Assembly: GCF_026212465.1 (NCBI RefSeq) | Contig: NC_080052.1 | Coordinates: forward strand, 14,725,878-14,789,877 | Direction: 5' to 3' | Source: Amaranthus tricolor | Lineage: Eukaryota > Streptophyta > Magnoliopsida > Caryophyllales > Amaranthaceae | DNA: 64,000 bases | In this document: positions 1 through 13,755 of the stretch, piece by piece | How the letters are laid out: each line of letters opens with the position of its first letter | Position numbering within the stretch: position 1 is the stretch's first letter | Translations under genes and position numbers: made by a program | The notes under the pieces: generated by a model | Seen by the model: the letters and a program-made list of their open reading frames with translations, nothing else | Database searches by the model: none | Told to the model about the DNA's origin: nothing

Positions 1-1697
1 TCATTCCTCAACGTCTATCTATTTTGATATGATATGGCATGGTGTAAATATATAACCATTTTCATACCTTAGCTTCTTGAGCATAAATTTTATAAATGGT
101 ATATAACGGATAAGATGATAGCAGAGCTTAACTTGTAGACATTGTGGTTTACATTTAAGCTTTTGAGGGGGATCGTGTGTACTTATGTGGTTTACTTGCA
201 TGATAATTTTCAGTCCTAATTCTTAAACAATCACCCTGTTTCGACAGTATTTTAGTACAAATTTATGTTATGAAAGTTTGAGAAGCTTACAAGTAGTGTT
301 CATTTTATTTATTGTTGCGTTAATATTCTTTATGTACAAATGATGATTTAAGGTTGAAAGGATAAGATGTAGGAAGATATAACAAATAAAATAGAGCAAT
401 TATGAGGGTAGAACAAATAATTTTAGATGTTATACTTAAATGATGATTCAGCAAATGTGAGTCATGAGTTTTACGAAAATACCTTAGAAACACAAAAATA
501 AAGTTGGGTTTTATTATATGAAGTATTTTTTCTTAGATGTATAGTAGATTAGTAGTAGTGTTTTTTTTAATAAAAAAAAACTAAAAACTAACAAGTATTT
601 ATATGAGTTTTGTCATATTAATTACAACGTGAAAGTTACTCGAATAAAAACCAAAGATCGAATAAATAAAAAACATTAAGTAGTAGTTCACTTTTCAAAC
701 TGGCTAAACCTCTAGATTTGGTGGTCTCATCTCACTTACTACTCTTGTGAAAGACTGTCTTTCGGTGAGACGATCTTAAATGAGAAAATAAAATGCATAA
801 TAATATGAAAGATCAATTGTTGAATAATACTTTCATACCCTTTTGAAGTATGATTTAATTTTCAAATTTTAGTTTATGCCCTTTTAAAGTATGATTTATT
901 TTCAAATTTTAGTTTTAATGCAATTGTAGAATAATAAGAAAATATGAGAACTAGCTCAATGAATTGTTATTGGTTGTTTATTTTGCAAACACAACTAAAT
1001 CGAAACTTTTACAGGATTTTTTACTTCAACACGATGTTATCTAAAATTTTGGATCCTAGATCCACCACCTAGTGAGTATCCTTATTATCTTAGTTATTCT
1101 TCATTTACATAATCTCCTTAACCAGTTGGATCCTGTAGGAACTAATACAGGGGCAACATCATTTACATACACGTATAAACATTGACTAGTAAAAATTATG
1201 ATTTTTTTTTTCAATTTCTTTTAAAATGAGACACTTACACTTTTTCCGAATAATTAAAAAATACATTAACCGTAAAAATATTAAACACAAAAATGTACAA
1301 AATAAAAGGTTTATGCTTTTTTTAGATGAAAAAATATGCTTGAATATTCGTTCATAAACAACAAAAACACTACAAAGTTCACCTCATAATCTAACGAATC
1401 TATAAAAAGTAAAAAATTAAGTTTAAACTGCATAACTTGATTAAAAAATATGCATGTTAAAACTAATTTGGGAGTAGATGACAAGTCCGCAAAAGAAAAA
1501 TTACACTTCTTTTAATTGATGCAAATATAACTCTGATTTCTCTGGAATTTCTTCTCTTTTAAAAAGAATGATTTGGTGCAAGTTGACGGCCATCAACATC
1601 TAATTTGAAAGAATATGAATACACTAGAAAATAGACCTAGTTAACAAGTGAACCCTTCGATGAATGGTACATAAACCCATGACGGAGAAGTATAGTT
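1..1697. other. Gene-free flank downstream of CRS2/PTH
   Basis: AT-rich sequence with no coding similarity that I recognise. It contains homopolymer runs and a GAGACGATC-type short inverted motif near 745-775. It is repeated at 28306-30039. It would contain the 3' UTR and downstream flank of the minus-strand gene that ends at 1698. Confidence 0.5.
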
Positions 1698-4600
1698 TCA
1701 GCCAAGTTGTTCCAGGCGCTTTGCACTGTTCACAAATTTTGCGCTCTTATTAATACCTTGTAGCAACAGTATCCGCACTGCCTCCAATCCAAATTGTAAC
1801 GTCAGATCCAACTGCACATTATCAATGGTTAGTGTTAGTAAACAAAACTTCAAATAAATCAATGTTGATAACCAGAGATCATCTTGAGGAGTGCTCGAAT
1901 ACTTTTAGATCATAGGTTTATCACCAATCAACCTTCGGTTCAGTTTTACTGAAAGCAAAGCTTTTCCTATATAGGCCAAATTGTTCTATTTTACAATACA
2001 AATCACCATACTAGAGTCAGGAAATTTGTCTCTTCTCATGTATACAGTATACACCTGACAGCAATATGCAATTTAGAGGAAATATTATAATACATAATAG
2101 TTAAATAAGAAAAACACTCCTTTAAAGAGATTTAAGGGTATGTTTAATCCAAGTCTTGGACTGACTGAGCTTTGAGATAAGATTTGTGTCAACTTGGGAT
2201 GAGAAGCCAAGTCTGAGACAAAGTCTAGTGAGTTTGATTTTCTAGTCTTACCTTAACATCATGTTTGGAAATAGGAATGGATAAAAGGAAATCGAGGGAA
2301 AGAAAGGGAAGAGAATTGGAGGAATTGCATTTACCTCATTTAGACACGAATAGGCAATAGGGGAAAGAAGGGAAATGGAGGGAAGGGAAATGGAACATAA
2401 AGCTCCTTTGCATTATAAATAAAACAACTGGAAAGATTTACATGGAAAACACACCAATCTCCTCCTCCTCTCCCCTCCTTCTTTCTCTTCCAAAATTGTT
2501 ATCTAAACATAGCGTAAGTCTTTTGTGTGCCCCAATGCATTAGCCATGACTTAAGTCTACATTGATTCTAACGATTAATACTAATTAAGAAATGGCTCCA
2601 AATGTCAAAATGGGATGAATTGTATTCAATAACTTTTCAAGAGTATTGAAATGTCAAGTATGAATGAAATGTTTACAAGTTTTAACAAGTACGTAAAATC
2701 TTATGAAAAGCTGACGTGACAGAAATCAAAGAAAAGTTTGAGCACCCTAAGAGACAAGTTTCTAATACAGGAAACACGAAGAAAATGATATAGTTTTGTT
2801 TTCAATGATAGTTTAAGTGTGTACATTACAACAAAAGGAATTTTTTTAGCAAACACTGCTACAAGGCAAAATGTATGAAGTGAGAGGGTGATCTTTCAAC
2901 AAGTTTGAGTACAATCTCACCCTAATGATGGCCACGGGGCGGGATTACCCAGCACCGAATCGGTCCTAAACCGTAGAAGAACCGTTCCGAAACCGGAACC
3001 GTCTAGGTTTTAAACTAGCCCAAACCGCAAACCGTTAACGTTCCAAAAGAAAATCTGACAGACTAGTGGAATCGTTAAAAAGAACCGTTAAAAAGAACCG
3101 ACCCGCAGAACCGCGAATCGGGTCACAAAATTATTGATTAATCATTTTTTTTATAATTTTATTTTCTTTCTTTTTAGTAAATATTTTTATAACGATTGAT
3201 AAGCAACTAATTTCGACAATAATAATTATAGGCACGTCCACATTATTACAATACTTTATATGAGTTTTAATATTTATTTTTAAAGCAAAAAAATAATTGA
3301 ACTGATGGTCCGACTCGTCCAACCCCAACCCAAGAGTTGAATCGCTAAGAACCGCCAAGGAACCGTGCAGAACAAAAACCGGAACCGAAACCAAAATCCA
3401 ACAGCCTGGCTCGAGTTTCAGTTTTTAGAAATTGAAACCGGATGGAACCTAAATCGAAACCGTCCCTATCCGGACCATGGCCATCTTGTACAGGAGCAAG
3501 CTTAGAGTGAACTACTTTTGGATGTCAATAGACAATGAGGAAAAACCTAATCATGAGTCTTCATGATGAATTTTGGTTTTAATTTTCAAAAAATTGTTAT
3601 GCCATTCCCGTGGTAATAAGTTCTACCCCTCAAACATGTATTTTCCCTTATGATTTTCACCTAAATATCACCTTTCCAAAACGTAATGAATGAGAATGGA
3701 TTTTGTGAAGAAAAAATTAATAACAATAGAACAAGCATATGATCATAAACTATGTTAAGTTGTTTTCCTAGATAAATTATGTTATATTTTCACTATCTTT
3801 TCCACCATTTAATACTATCAACCAAACGAGTCATTAGTTCCCCCAAATATCATGAGAAGAATTCATTAATAAGATTATTGTACATAATCCAGTACTCCAA
3901 TGACTATTCTAATTTCATAAAGATGAACTTAGTACACTTAAAGAGGCGAGACAACTGAATAATGGTGTAATAGACTGCATAGGTCGTTGTTGGACTATTA
4001 GTTGATAGGCGAAGCAGTATCAAAATGGCAAGAATCGTGAGTATGGCACGATTAAAGAGAGAATGTAAATGGATATGTATTTTTGTAACTATGGATTACA
4101 ATAGATTGATTGCAACAAAAAGCATTTGAGCGGCTTGCACTTTCCTAAGACATGAGCATGAAACTCAATAAATGTCAATATAATTCTCCTATCATTCTGT
4201 ACCCCCATCCTTATTTATACTAATTATCCTCTTCTAGAATATACTAGCTAACTAACACATACTATAATACCCCATAATACCCTTATATCCCATATATGAC
4301 AAATGCTTTTCATTTATTTTCTTTAATCTTTAACCTTCAAATGTCCTATAACATACAGCCACCCATAATTTCCTCTAGCTTGAAAACCGACCTAAATCAC
4401 ATTCTCTACCTGGATATTAGACAACATCAAGCAAAAGGCACAAACTTGGACCCTTTACAAATTGATTGGGAATAAGTAAAGGTAACTAACAAAAAGCAGT
4501 TGTTAACAGCAAAGTTGTTAACAATGTAATTTAAGCAATGAAAAGAGAGATTGAGATGTGGGACATGGAGGCTTGTGAAATGTGAACGTACAACTTTCAA

Positions 4601-7600
4601 TATAAAAAAATTGGCAAGAAAAAGGAAAGTAAAAGGTGTGAACAACCTAGAGCACATGCCACACGCTTGCACAACCAAGCAAGCAACCCAATTACTTGAG
4701 ATTTGCTTGATCGGAAAATAGTATAGACCATCATCCCCTTGTCCATTTCTTAAATATCCCCAATAATCAATTGTCTATAAATGTAAGATTTAATCCAACA
4801 TCTTCCTATCATAAATCAATTTGATTTTTCTTTAAAAAGCCTCATCCAGTATTTTAAAAACGATGTATGATTCCTTGATAAGACAACAACTAATGAAATA
4901 TTGGTCAAGTAAAATTTCCACCTTTGTGAGCTCAACATAACTTGCTTGCAAGAAGCCAGAAAACTTGTCATGGTTCTAACATCTAATTGCTATAGAAAGA
5001 TACATGTAATATTCTTTTTTACACTTCGATGAAATTATCATTGGCAACAATTACATGACAATCCTCAGGTGACGTGACATTGAGTTGATTATATATTCAC
5101 CAATTACCATTTACATCGAAAATCTTATATGTTTTTTATACATAGCTATATTCATGGACAATTTTTTACATTGATTCACCCATAAATATTCTTAAAACCA
5201 AGTTCATAGGAGCAAGTCTTTAAAAATTCAGAAACATATCAATCAATCCTTTTGACAAGGTTCTACACTATAGCACACATCTTAAGATAAGCAAAGCAGT
5301 GAGATAAAAAATTATATGGGTTATAATCAGTCCAAAGAAAAAGTTTTAACCGAAATAGAATAAGTAGGCTGTAACACCCCGAGATTTTAACGACGTAATT
5401 TTTTAATATTTTAATGATTTTAGAGATTTTATAATTGTATTAAATTTTTTTTTTTGAATTAGTTTTTAATAAATCTCTTTTATATACGAATTTAAACGTT
5501 AACGTATATATATATATTAAAAATATAGTACAATTTCTAAAATAAAGAGGTTCGAATCAAAATTATTATTTAATTTTAAGTGTGGGAGCACACAAAAGTG
5601 AGTTTCTTAGTTGGGTCTCGCGAGAAAATAAATCTAGCGAAATAAATAAATAAGTAAATAGACAAAATAAAAAAAATAAAAAAAGAGATGGGTTAGAGTT
5701 TTAAGTGAGATACTTGCCCTCCCATTCAAAAAACACACGGCTCACATTCAAAAAACTCGATATTAATAAAGAAGAAAGAGCTCATTTTCCCAGGTGCCTA
5801 GTGCATGAGCTCAAAACAAATAGAAAACAGGCTACACACCTCTTCCCGTTCTTGTTTACTAAATTGACGACGAACAAAAGTTGCACAGTCCATCTTTCCA
5901 GGAGGGCGACCAATTCCTGCAATAAAAATCCACAGAGATTGATGATACTAATAAATGAAAATAAACATTAATCTTTCAATCATAGAAGTATGTTAATACT
6001 TAAGTACCTATTCGTAAACGTGGAAAGTCACAGCTTCCTTTGAAATGATCAATAATACTCCTCATCCTGCAAGCACATCAAAAAAGAAGGTTATAAGCAA
6101 TCTTAATGGTTTACAAACAAATTGATATTTTGAATAAAATGAAAATTCAATATATGTATTAGCATAAAGGAACAACATATAAGTAGTTTTGACACTGCAA
6201 ACTTGACTTGCAGGCTGACGGGGTTGATTTAACCGATCCTAAAAACGAAATTGTCAGCAACTATTCCCTTCTGAGTGAGACCTAGTAAATAGATTCTCCA
6301 TAGCCAGTTCAGAATGTAACTCAAAACATAATCCTAACTAAGAACTAAAAGCATGACCAAGATAAATACCACCACAGATACCATTGTTAGCAACTAAACA
6401 TAGCAGAGAAAGCAATTAAAAGGGAAATTACCCATTGTGTCCGCCATGACCACCTTTGGGTAACAAACGCAATTTTGCAAAAGGCAAATCCAAATCATCA
6501 TAAATCTGTAAGAAAATGGAGCATCTATTAAAATTACTATTTCAACAGGTAACTCGGCAAGACATGTACGTCATCACATTACCACTAGCACTTGATTTAG
6601 TGGGATCTTATAATACGAAACCATAGGACCAACCTACAAAAGAATCATATAAATTGACATCACCATAACCAGAAATAGAGGGAACAATAACATTTTAGCT
6701 TCTAACAGTAATGGAACTTCCAAGGAAAGCTACTTACAGACTCACAACTGACATTCATAAATGTTTGCGGCTTGGAAAGGATAACAGGAACATTACCAAT
6801 ATGACCTGAGGGCAACACAAATAAAATGAATCAGTTAACGATTAACATGCACTAGATAAAAACAAAGTTCAGGATATTACAACACATTCTAATACCTTAA
6901 CTAGCGGAGGTGTAAAACCCCTGAATTTCCGACCCCTTAACGAAACCAAAACCGTAAAGGACGGGAGGAAATTCGGATGTTACATAAAAGAAAAGGAAAA
7001 GGATTTAGATAAATGTTAAATATTAACTTTAAAAAGGTGAGTGGAAATTTCGACATCTCTTCTAAAAATCGAACATGTGGTAGAACAATTAGCCCAATAA
7101 AAACATTAAACTAATCTAAGGCATCATTGCCTTTAAAATCTCACACCACGACGGAATGATTTGTCGCCGGCTTCTCAAATCAACATGCCAAGCATGGATC
7201 GTGGTTCCAGTGTCGATGTTTGCGTTTTAAAATGACTTAACTCCTTAAAACCATACAGAGTTATAAACTACGCAGCGGAAATACAAATATACAAGGGAGG
7301 ACACAAGGCCTCATAACAAAACATATACAACCAAAGTTTACGAAAGATAACAAGAGCTACAAAATCGAAAGATAACGGTATGACACAGGTTATGCTTCGC
7401 CCTCATCACTCTCCCTCAATGCAATGCAATGCAAAAGAAGCTCCAATACTGCTACACCTGTCTATGATCCTCCTACTGTTCGACATTAGACCAAAGGCCA
7501 ATATGTCATAGCAGGACAATCATAGAAAGTCATCAACAATCAAACATAAACACAAACATGTACACGTCAGTAACTAGCAGCAAATATAATAAGGCCAGCT

Positions 7601-10600
7601 ACTAGATAACATTATATTATAAAATAACATAAGAAGATTTCATAAGACACAAGCACAGATAGTAACAGTTTATCGACCACTTATACTTCTTAATCTCATT
7701 ACGTTCTTTCCAACCCGAACCATGTGTTCTTGGGTAGAATGCAGGTCTTCACGCTCCTCTTTTCAAAACATAAACTGTTGCAAAACGCGCATAGTATTAA
7801 CTCAACCAAGGCATTAACAGAATACCTAACACATGACCTTATAGAGCTTGTCTATCTTAAGGTAAGTGTGATCATAGTCTGTAATACCCTCGAGGTAACT
7901 TACTTGGGCACACTTCTCACAAGCATAAACTATTCTATCAATGAGTAGATATTTTACCAATGAGTAAATGTTCTATCAATGTGTAAGCTTTCTATCAAAG
8001 AATGAACCTTCTATCATTAAATAACTTTCGATCAATGAATAACCTTTCTATCACTGAATAACATTCTATCAATGGATCTTTTCTCTACTTCCTGGCATAG
8101 TGACACGGGCGTTATCAGCCATCCGGCGCCCATGACAAAGTATGAGCTCATGCCCCCTCCAGCTGACCCTCTCGGGTCCTACTTTTGGGAAAAACTAACA
8201 CACTGGGGTACTAAACCAGTGAAGAGGCAACCATATTGGGGTTTGCAAGGCCCGCATGGTAACACCTTGGTAAAGGGGTATCGGCCATCCGGCGCCCAGT
8301 GACCCAAGCATGCTCATACCCCCCTTACAGTGATCCCGTCGGATCTCACCTAGGGGACAACTAAATCAACCGGACATAATCCAGTTAAGTTACGCCAGCT
8401 AATCATAATCTAATATTTTATAAGATGGGAATAACTTCCACTTTCGACTATTAATAGCACCCTGGGATAGCAGCACGCCAAAACCCACTGAGCCACTCAA
8501 CAAAATATGAAATTCACCTATAAAGAAGTCATTCTAACTCCAAGTAAGGCATAATCCAATTCTTAGATAAATAAGGGGGTGGTCCCCGCCTTCTACTAAC
8601 ACTCTCATTCGAAATAACTATTCTAAGCGCAAGAATTTCATAATCGATAGCTCTTCGTTTTAAGTGTATTCACTAGTACCACATAGTTTCGATACAATGC
8701 ATATTATCACAATAAACAATAATGTCTTAAAGAAAATTGTATATAAGGGTTCGTTACTGCGTGTACGTACTTGTAAGCGTCACTGCACGACCAAAAGTTA
8801 CAAAATTCACCCAACTAAGGTTCTATTTTCCTCTTATGAACTGGAAACCTATACAAGTTAGGAATAAAACTAATAAATCCCCTTAACTACTTTGTCATAC
8901 CAGCTAAATATCAAAGTAACCACTATCACCTATTCAACATGAGTTTCTCGATTACTCTAGCACGTACACAACTCATTCAACACAAGTCAAAATCATTAAC
9001 TCAACACAACATAAGTCTTTTCACCAATTAAATGTGAATCGTTCCTTTCCATGTACTAATTCTGTGTATATCGGTTCGCGTTACCCAAAAATAACTAATC
9101 ACAACTAAGCCTTGCAATTTTAATATAACACTTATACAACAATAAGGCAAATTTAGAGTTATCGAATCGCGATATCATTTGTAACATTCTCCAAAGCTAG
9201 AAAGAATTATAATCAAAACACGACAAGTAACATTAGCAACCATCGACGATAAGTTGACATTATGCTCTTGGCTTACTAACATTAAGCATTATGACTCCAA
9301 TAACAACTTAATAAGAGTACTTGTAATTGACAACAATCAAACCAAACAATTAGTAACTATTATTCCCAATTTAACAACCAAAAATCACTTCCATAGTCAA
9401 CTAAAATCATCACCATTACTAATTATCACAACAATAACCAATCGACTAAGTCTTAAAACAACTTTTAAGGTTATTTAATCAATTATCACCAAAATATAGC
9501 ATAAAACACACGTCATTAGTAATTTCATTTCTAAATGCAAACCCTAGTCATTTCATGTTCAAAGATAATACTGTTAACCATTATCCATAGCAAGAATCAA
9601 TAAACTAATACACCACCATAACGTACATGAAAGCCCACACTATTACTAATTTTAAAGATAACACCTTTAATTGTTATTCATAGTAAGATTTAAAGAAACT
9701 AACACACAATCAACACACAACCCATAATTTCTAATCAGACTTCGAACCCTAAACCATGAATATGTTCAATTCATCCATCAAATTGTTATCCACAAAAGGA
9801 TTCAATGAACTTAACACAAAACCAACATCAAACTCAATACACTAAATAAAACTCCAATTAAAACTAGAAAATTAATTAGAGATGGCTTACAATGTTAAAA
9901 CTAGCAAAAATGGTGAAGAGGGTAAGTGTAATGGTGGATGGAGTCACAGCTCAGGGCTGCTGCTGTCACAGTAGCTAGTTGCTGGCCGCAGGGTTGAAGC
10001 GGTTGCTGGTGGTGGAAGGGTGGACGGCTGTTCACTGTGTTGTGCCTGCCGATTGGGAAAAACGCAGCGCAGCTGCTGTGGTGAGGGTCAAGATCTAAGG
10101 CCAGGAATTGGGGAATCTTGCAGGAGGTGCCGTGCAATTGGCCGGCAATCACAAGGGGCGGCACAACAACCAGCCCTGGCAGCACAATAGAGGGAGAAGG
10201 GAAGGAAGGAGGGAAAGAAAGAAGGAAGAAGGAAAGGGAAGGGAGGCGTGTGAATTGAGTGAGGGAGGGAGTACTCACAACCCTAACACATCCTTTTATT
10301 TTATTTATACACTCATTTATTTATTTATTTACCTAGGATCATCTTCTTGCAAGGCCCAACTAAGAAACTCACCTTCGTGCTCACACATTTTAATAAAATA
10401 ATTATTTTGATTAAACCTCTTTATTTAGAAATCGTAATTGTATTTTTTAATAGAAATATGTTAATATTTAAATCCGTATATAAAAGAAATTTATTATAAC
10501 TACATCTAAATTAATTTAACATAATTATAAAATCCCCAAAAGTTATTAAAATATTAATTAATGACGTCAGAAAATCTCGGGGTGTTACAGGAGGAGTAAA

Positions 10601-13600
10601 CTAGATTCCATAGTTGTTGCTCTAGAATTTTACCTATGTTAATCAAGATTATATAATACATAAAAGAAAGGCGCAAGGGGGCCAACCTTTCCCAAACGAA
10701 GCTTTAAAAGAAACACTATTCATAGAAATCCCCTCCGCTTCTGCTATGGCGTCCACCATCTTAAATCCAACCTGAAAAACACAAAAAAATGAGCCTACCA
10801 AAAAAAAACAAGTTTCCTCCAGGAATGATGAAGGATCAGATACTATGACAAAGCAAAATGATGAAACATTATAAATATGTGAACATGGGAGTAGCCACAT
10901 TTGTACAACAATAAAAGCTTCCTCATGCAATGGCACTAAACTAGCAGATGTCCTATGCATCGATCTTTCCTTTGGAATAACAAAGACAAGATCACAAGAC
11001 TGCAGGAATAGGCCTGTGTTAGAATTACATATATACAGGTCAAAAACCTCTTGACCCGAAGCCTACTCGTTTAGTTCATTGGGTAAATATCACAACCCTG
11101 ACCTAATTACCCGTGTAGAGTTTGCTTTTATCATTTAAGAGTTTTTAACAAGAACGGCATCTTATCTTTTAAGCCTAGTTTTTAACTTTTAGTTTACGAG
11201 TTGTTTATTTTCAATTCGCTACAAAAACATATAAAAACATTAAATGAATTAAGTTCAGGTGATACTGAATGACTTGAGTCAAAACTAACTTAATTAATTA
11301 AATGGGTCATGGTTTGTTTCCGGTTTAGAATTATAACCTGAACCTAACTTATTTAATAAACTAACATGGGTCAAGAGTTTCAACCCAAACTGACTCATTT
11401 CACACTAACCTCAAGTCGAGTTAGCTAGTCGGTCAGCTTTCGCCTGGCCTATACAGGATGCTTGCTTGCCCTTAAATTGCAAGATTAGCAAATGTACATT
11501 AACAAACAACTCCCTCCTATTCTAATCAAACATCCTATTTATTTTTTGGCACTATTCACCAATCGAATTTAGTTTGTTTCTTTATTTATTTTATCATTTA
11601 ATAGTGTCAAACAATAACTACATCTTATCTTTTAAATCCCATTTTCAAACTTTTAATTCACGGGTTCTTTATTTTCTATTTACTACAAAAAATATGAAAA
11701 TATTAAATGAATTAAGTTCAAGTGATACTGATTGACCAAATTCAAACCTAACTCAATTAAATAAATGGGTTATACATGTTCTTTTAGGTTTAAAATTTTA
11801 AACTTAACCTAACTTATATAATAAACTGATCATATTGGGTCGATATATTTATTTAATTGGGTTAAAAGTATCAACCCAAACTCACTCTTAAATTGCAGGA
11901 TTAGCAAATTTAGTAGATCAGGTTAGGCCTATATAATAGGCTTGCTTCACTCTTAAATTGCAGGATTAGCAAATTTACACTAACAAACAACTCCTCCTAT
12001 TTTAACCAAATGTTCTATTTGTTTATTGACACTATTAACCAATCACTTAGTTTGTTTTTTATTTTGGATCTATAAGTTAAAACATAGTCAAATGGGATCT
12101 TTTTTGAATTATTTTAAAGTAAATTTTATTAATATAATCTTTTTATAATCTTTAATTATGCACAATTAGAGATAATAAAAATTAAGCTAGTGCATCGGCA
12201 AGTGTGCAAAACCAAATGGAGCATTTCATTAGAATAGGAGGGAGTATTGAACTATGTTGTCGAAATGAGTGAAATGCTATCATTTAAATGAGGATCATTG
12301 TGGTTACATAACCTCCCATGTCCCTTTAAATTTATTACATTTACCATTTGAGTAGTCTCCTTTAGTGAACGACATTTCTAAATTTGGCAATGGACTCAGA
12401 TTTCCAATCCTGATCTAATCCACAAACTCAATCTTGCAATTCATCTACAAACACACTTTCTCTTCCACTGAACTACACATTTCTTCCATAAACTTCAATT
12501 CTTTTGAATTCTTTGCCCAAAAAAAGATAAAATTGTGTAGCCATTTCGAGGGGATAGAGAGATTACGAATTTTATACCACTACAATATACATCCTTGACC
12601 AAAAATGTTGAAGTATTCAGCTCATTTGCAGTTGATTATAAGTATTATAAAAAAGAATGATTTACAAATTGTAGCCGCAAAGTTTAGGTCATTGTTAATT
12701 ATAGCCACAAAAATCAATATTTACGAGTTATAACCACTATAAATCAAAAAGTGCAACCATTGTAGCCATTTCACCGAATTCCGATCATTGAAAACTAAAA
12801 TGACCTACTTAACTCTAAATAAACCTTTGACCAAACCACCTTTGACCTTTAACCAACCTAGTGAATCTATCTCATCTTCTCATTCTTTCCCATCTATCTC
12901 ATATCCACTTTGAAGCTTCAACAGTGGCTTGTCAAAGGTTAAAAAACCGGTTTTATGGGTCATTTCAAACACCAGTAACCGGAATTCGATAATATAATTA
13001 CAATTATTACATTTTACAATTTATAGTCACTATAACTTGATAATATTAAACTTTGCAGCTATAATTAATAAACGATCAAAACTTTGAGGCTATAATTAAT
13101 TTATGATTCTACAAAAAATACAACCTAATACTCATCATATGTAAATCAAAGAGAAGAAATACAGGCATTCACATTGTGCAAAATAACTGAACTCACACAA
13201 TATCAAATAATGCAAAACCATTTTTTCAAAAAAATATTAATGCAAAACCATCGAACCCACTAATTATCAATATAACATCACTATAATAGCATGAAAATTC
13301 AACAAAATATTACAAATACACATAAATAATATCAAATTTTTCAAATAGGGAAAGAAATAGGTTACATTATGGCGAGTGGCGTTGAACTTTTTCCCAGGAT
13401 ATCCGAGCCTAACAAGAAGCCAAGGCTTCGGCTTTGGCTTAATATGCAGAGGAGCATCGATAGAAGACAAAGTCGTATTTGAATTATCAACAACAGAAGA
13501 TGAGAAACAAGCAAAATTTTTTATATTCATAGTCCTTTTTATGGGCATAGAACTGGGATACACAGGACAAAAATTTAGGATTTTGGGGATTATAGAAAAG

Positions 13601-13695
13601 GGAGAAATTGATGACAAGCAACTGCTACGAAAATAATCAGAGTAATTAAAAGAGGATATGTGCATTGGAATTCCAATTGTGCCAAATTTCTTCAT
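1698..13695 (-). CDS. Chloroplast CRS2-like / peptidyl-tRNA hydrolase, copy 1
   Basis: This is an eight-exon gene of the peptidyl-tRNA hydrolase (PTH) family. Members either release peptides from peptidyl-tRNA or, as CRS2, act with CAF proteins in chloroplast group II intron splicing. The exons on the minus strand are 13366-13695, 10687-10771, 6738-6805, 6583-6633, 6432-6505, 6008-6066, 5840-5916 and 1698-1811. All introns are GT-AG and all phases agree, giving 285 residues, a normal family length. The N-terminus is Ser-rich and resembles a transit peptide. The first ATG is at 13695. Later motifs are TRHN across the exon 1/2 junction, KPQTFMN, YDDLDLPFAKLRLLPKGGHG, GHNGMRSI and IGRPPGKMD. The family motif GLGNPG reads RLGYPG here, so the catalytic Asn (Asn10 in E. 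coli PTH) is Tyr. MDCATFVRRQ also departs from the family's MDPATFVLRQ. Introns 1, 2 and 7 hold transposons. The gene is either a non-catalytic CRS2-type protein or an early pseudogene. Confidence 0.88.
2922..3488. mobile_element. Degenerate hAT-like non-autonomous element
   Basis: This AACCG-rich segment lies in intron 7 of CRS2/PTH copy 1. Its ends are inverted: GATGGCCACGG on the left and CCATGGCCATC on the right. This resembles the TAGGGATGGCCA-type termini of plant hAT elements seen elsewhere in the window. I could not make out a clean 8-bp target duplication. Most of it is missing from block A2, where homology stops near 2745 and resumes near 3285. Confidence 0.5.
3489..5369. other. Intron 7 of CRS2/PTH copy 1: repeat-derived, no gene
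   Basis: AT-rich intronic DNA. The part at about 3570-3840 resembles the TAA-flanked MITE found at 22385-22698, with the same order of short motifs ending near a CCAAACGAGTCATTA-like terminus. The part at about 3990-4345 has TATA-like and TGTTGG-start features of a copia-type LTR, but I could not find a target duplication. It is repeated at about 31300-33154. Confidence 0.35.
5370..5740 (+). mobile_element. Truncated LTR, 5' end only
   Basis: It begins TGTAACACCCCGAGATTTT and matches, base for base in many stretches, the 5' 370 bp of the solo LTR whose 5' end is at 10589 on the opposite strand. The similarity fades just before CRS2/PTH exon 7, with no matching LTR end, so this is a fragment. 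It is also present at 33155-33460, so it predates the A1/A2 duplication. Confidence 0.75.
6911..10589 (-). mobile_element. Solo LTR, 3.7 kb, in CRS2/PTH intron 2
   Basis: On the minus strand it starts TGTAACACCCCGAG at 10589 and ends GGGGTTTTACA at 6911, the TG...CA ends of an LTR. It is flanked by the 5-bp target duplication GGAGG (6906-6910 and 10590-10594). No internal retrotransposon region or second LTR is present, so this is a solo LTR. The 5' portion carries a pyrimidine-rich tract, seen as the GA-rich stretch near 10190-10260. The long-LTR type suggests a Ty3/gypsy chromovirus such as Tekay; this is inferred from LTR size only. Block A2 keeps only a middle piece. Confidence 0.88.
7885..8075. 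repeat. Degenerate short tandem repeats inside the solo LTR
   Basis: About seven degenerate units of 22-25 bp, built around TCTATCAATGAATAA. The same motif recurs in the related LTR at 41589-43676, so it belongs to the LTR family. It is repeated at about 34600-34790. Confidence 0.7.
11509..12245. mobile_element. CTCCCTCC-type MITE in intron 1 of CRS2/PTH
   Basis: The element has perfect 18-bp terminal inverted repeats: ACTCCCTCCTATTCTAAT at 11509 and its reverse complement ending at 12245. CTCCCTCC ends are typical of Stowaway-like plant MITEs. I see no clear TA target duplication on the left. The inside is an imperfect direct duplication: sequence at 11130-11540 recurs at about 11600-12010, offset about 466 bp. 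The second copy is at 35654-36385. Confidence 0.7.
12671..13062. repeat. Foldback-like repeat
   Basis: GTAGCCGCAAAGTTTA near 12671 reappears, almost perfectly inverted, as TAAACTTTGCAGCTAT ending near 13062. This suggests a small inverted-terminal element. No coding content was seen. It is partly deleted in the second copy near 37100. Confidence 0.35.
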
Positions 13696-13755
13696 TGTTA
13701 AAGAAAAGGAAGTCAATCAGGAAAAATTTTGAAGTTAAATATTACATTCTCGTTG

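Larger units (their letters stand above)
1..13700. repeat. Segmental duplication block A1 (partner 28306-37552)
   Basis: The first bases of the window recur at 28306 in the same orientation, and the match runs colinearly to the middle of CRS2/PTH exon 1. The two copies are therefore direct repeats about 28.3 kb apart. They differ by scattered substitutions and by several deletions in the second copy, with homology missing for A1 positions of about 2745-3285, 6778-7793 and 8522-11115. A1 is the more complete copy. The left end lies outside the window. Confidence 0.9.

Noticed and set aside
2940..3110. Telomere-like or satellite repeat (AACCG)
   Set aside because: The units are irregular and bounded by inverted ends. 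They fit a degenerate hAT element better than a satellite.
9901..10401. Overlapping open frames on both strands (Pro/Ser-rich minus, Arg/Gly/Lys-rich plus)
   Set aside because: They arise from the purine/pyrimidine-biased tract near the 5' end of the solo LTR. No domain, and no equivalent frame in related LTRs.
5370..10589. One large element with inverted ends (TGTAACACCCC at 5370, GGGGTGTTACA at 10589)
   Set aside because: CRS2/PTH exons 3 to 7 lie between them, and a complete LTR with its own GGAGG duplication is delimited at 6911-10589. The 5370 copy is a separate truncated LTR in the opposite orientation.
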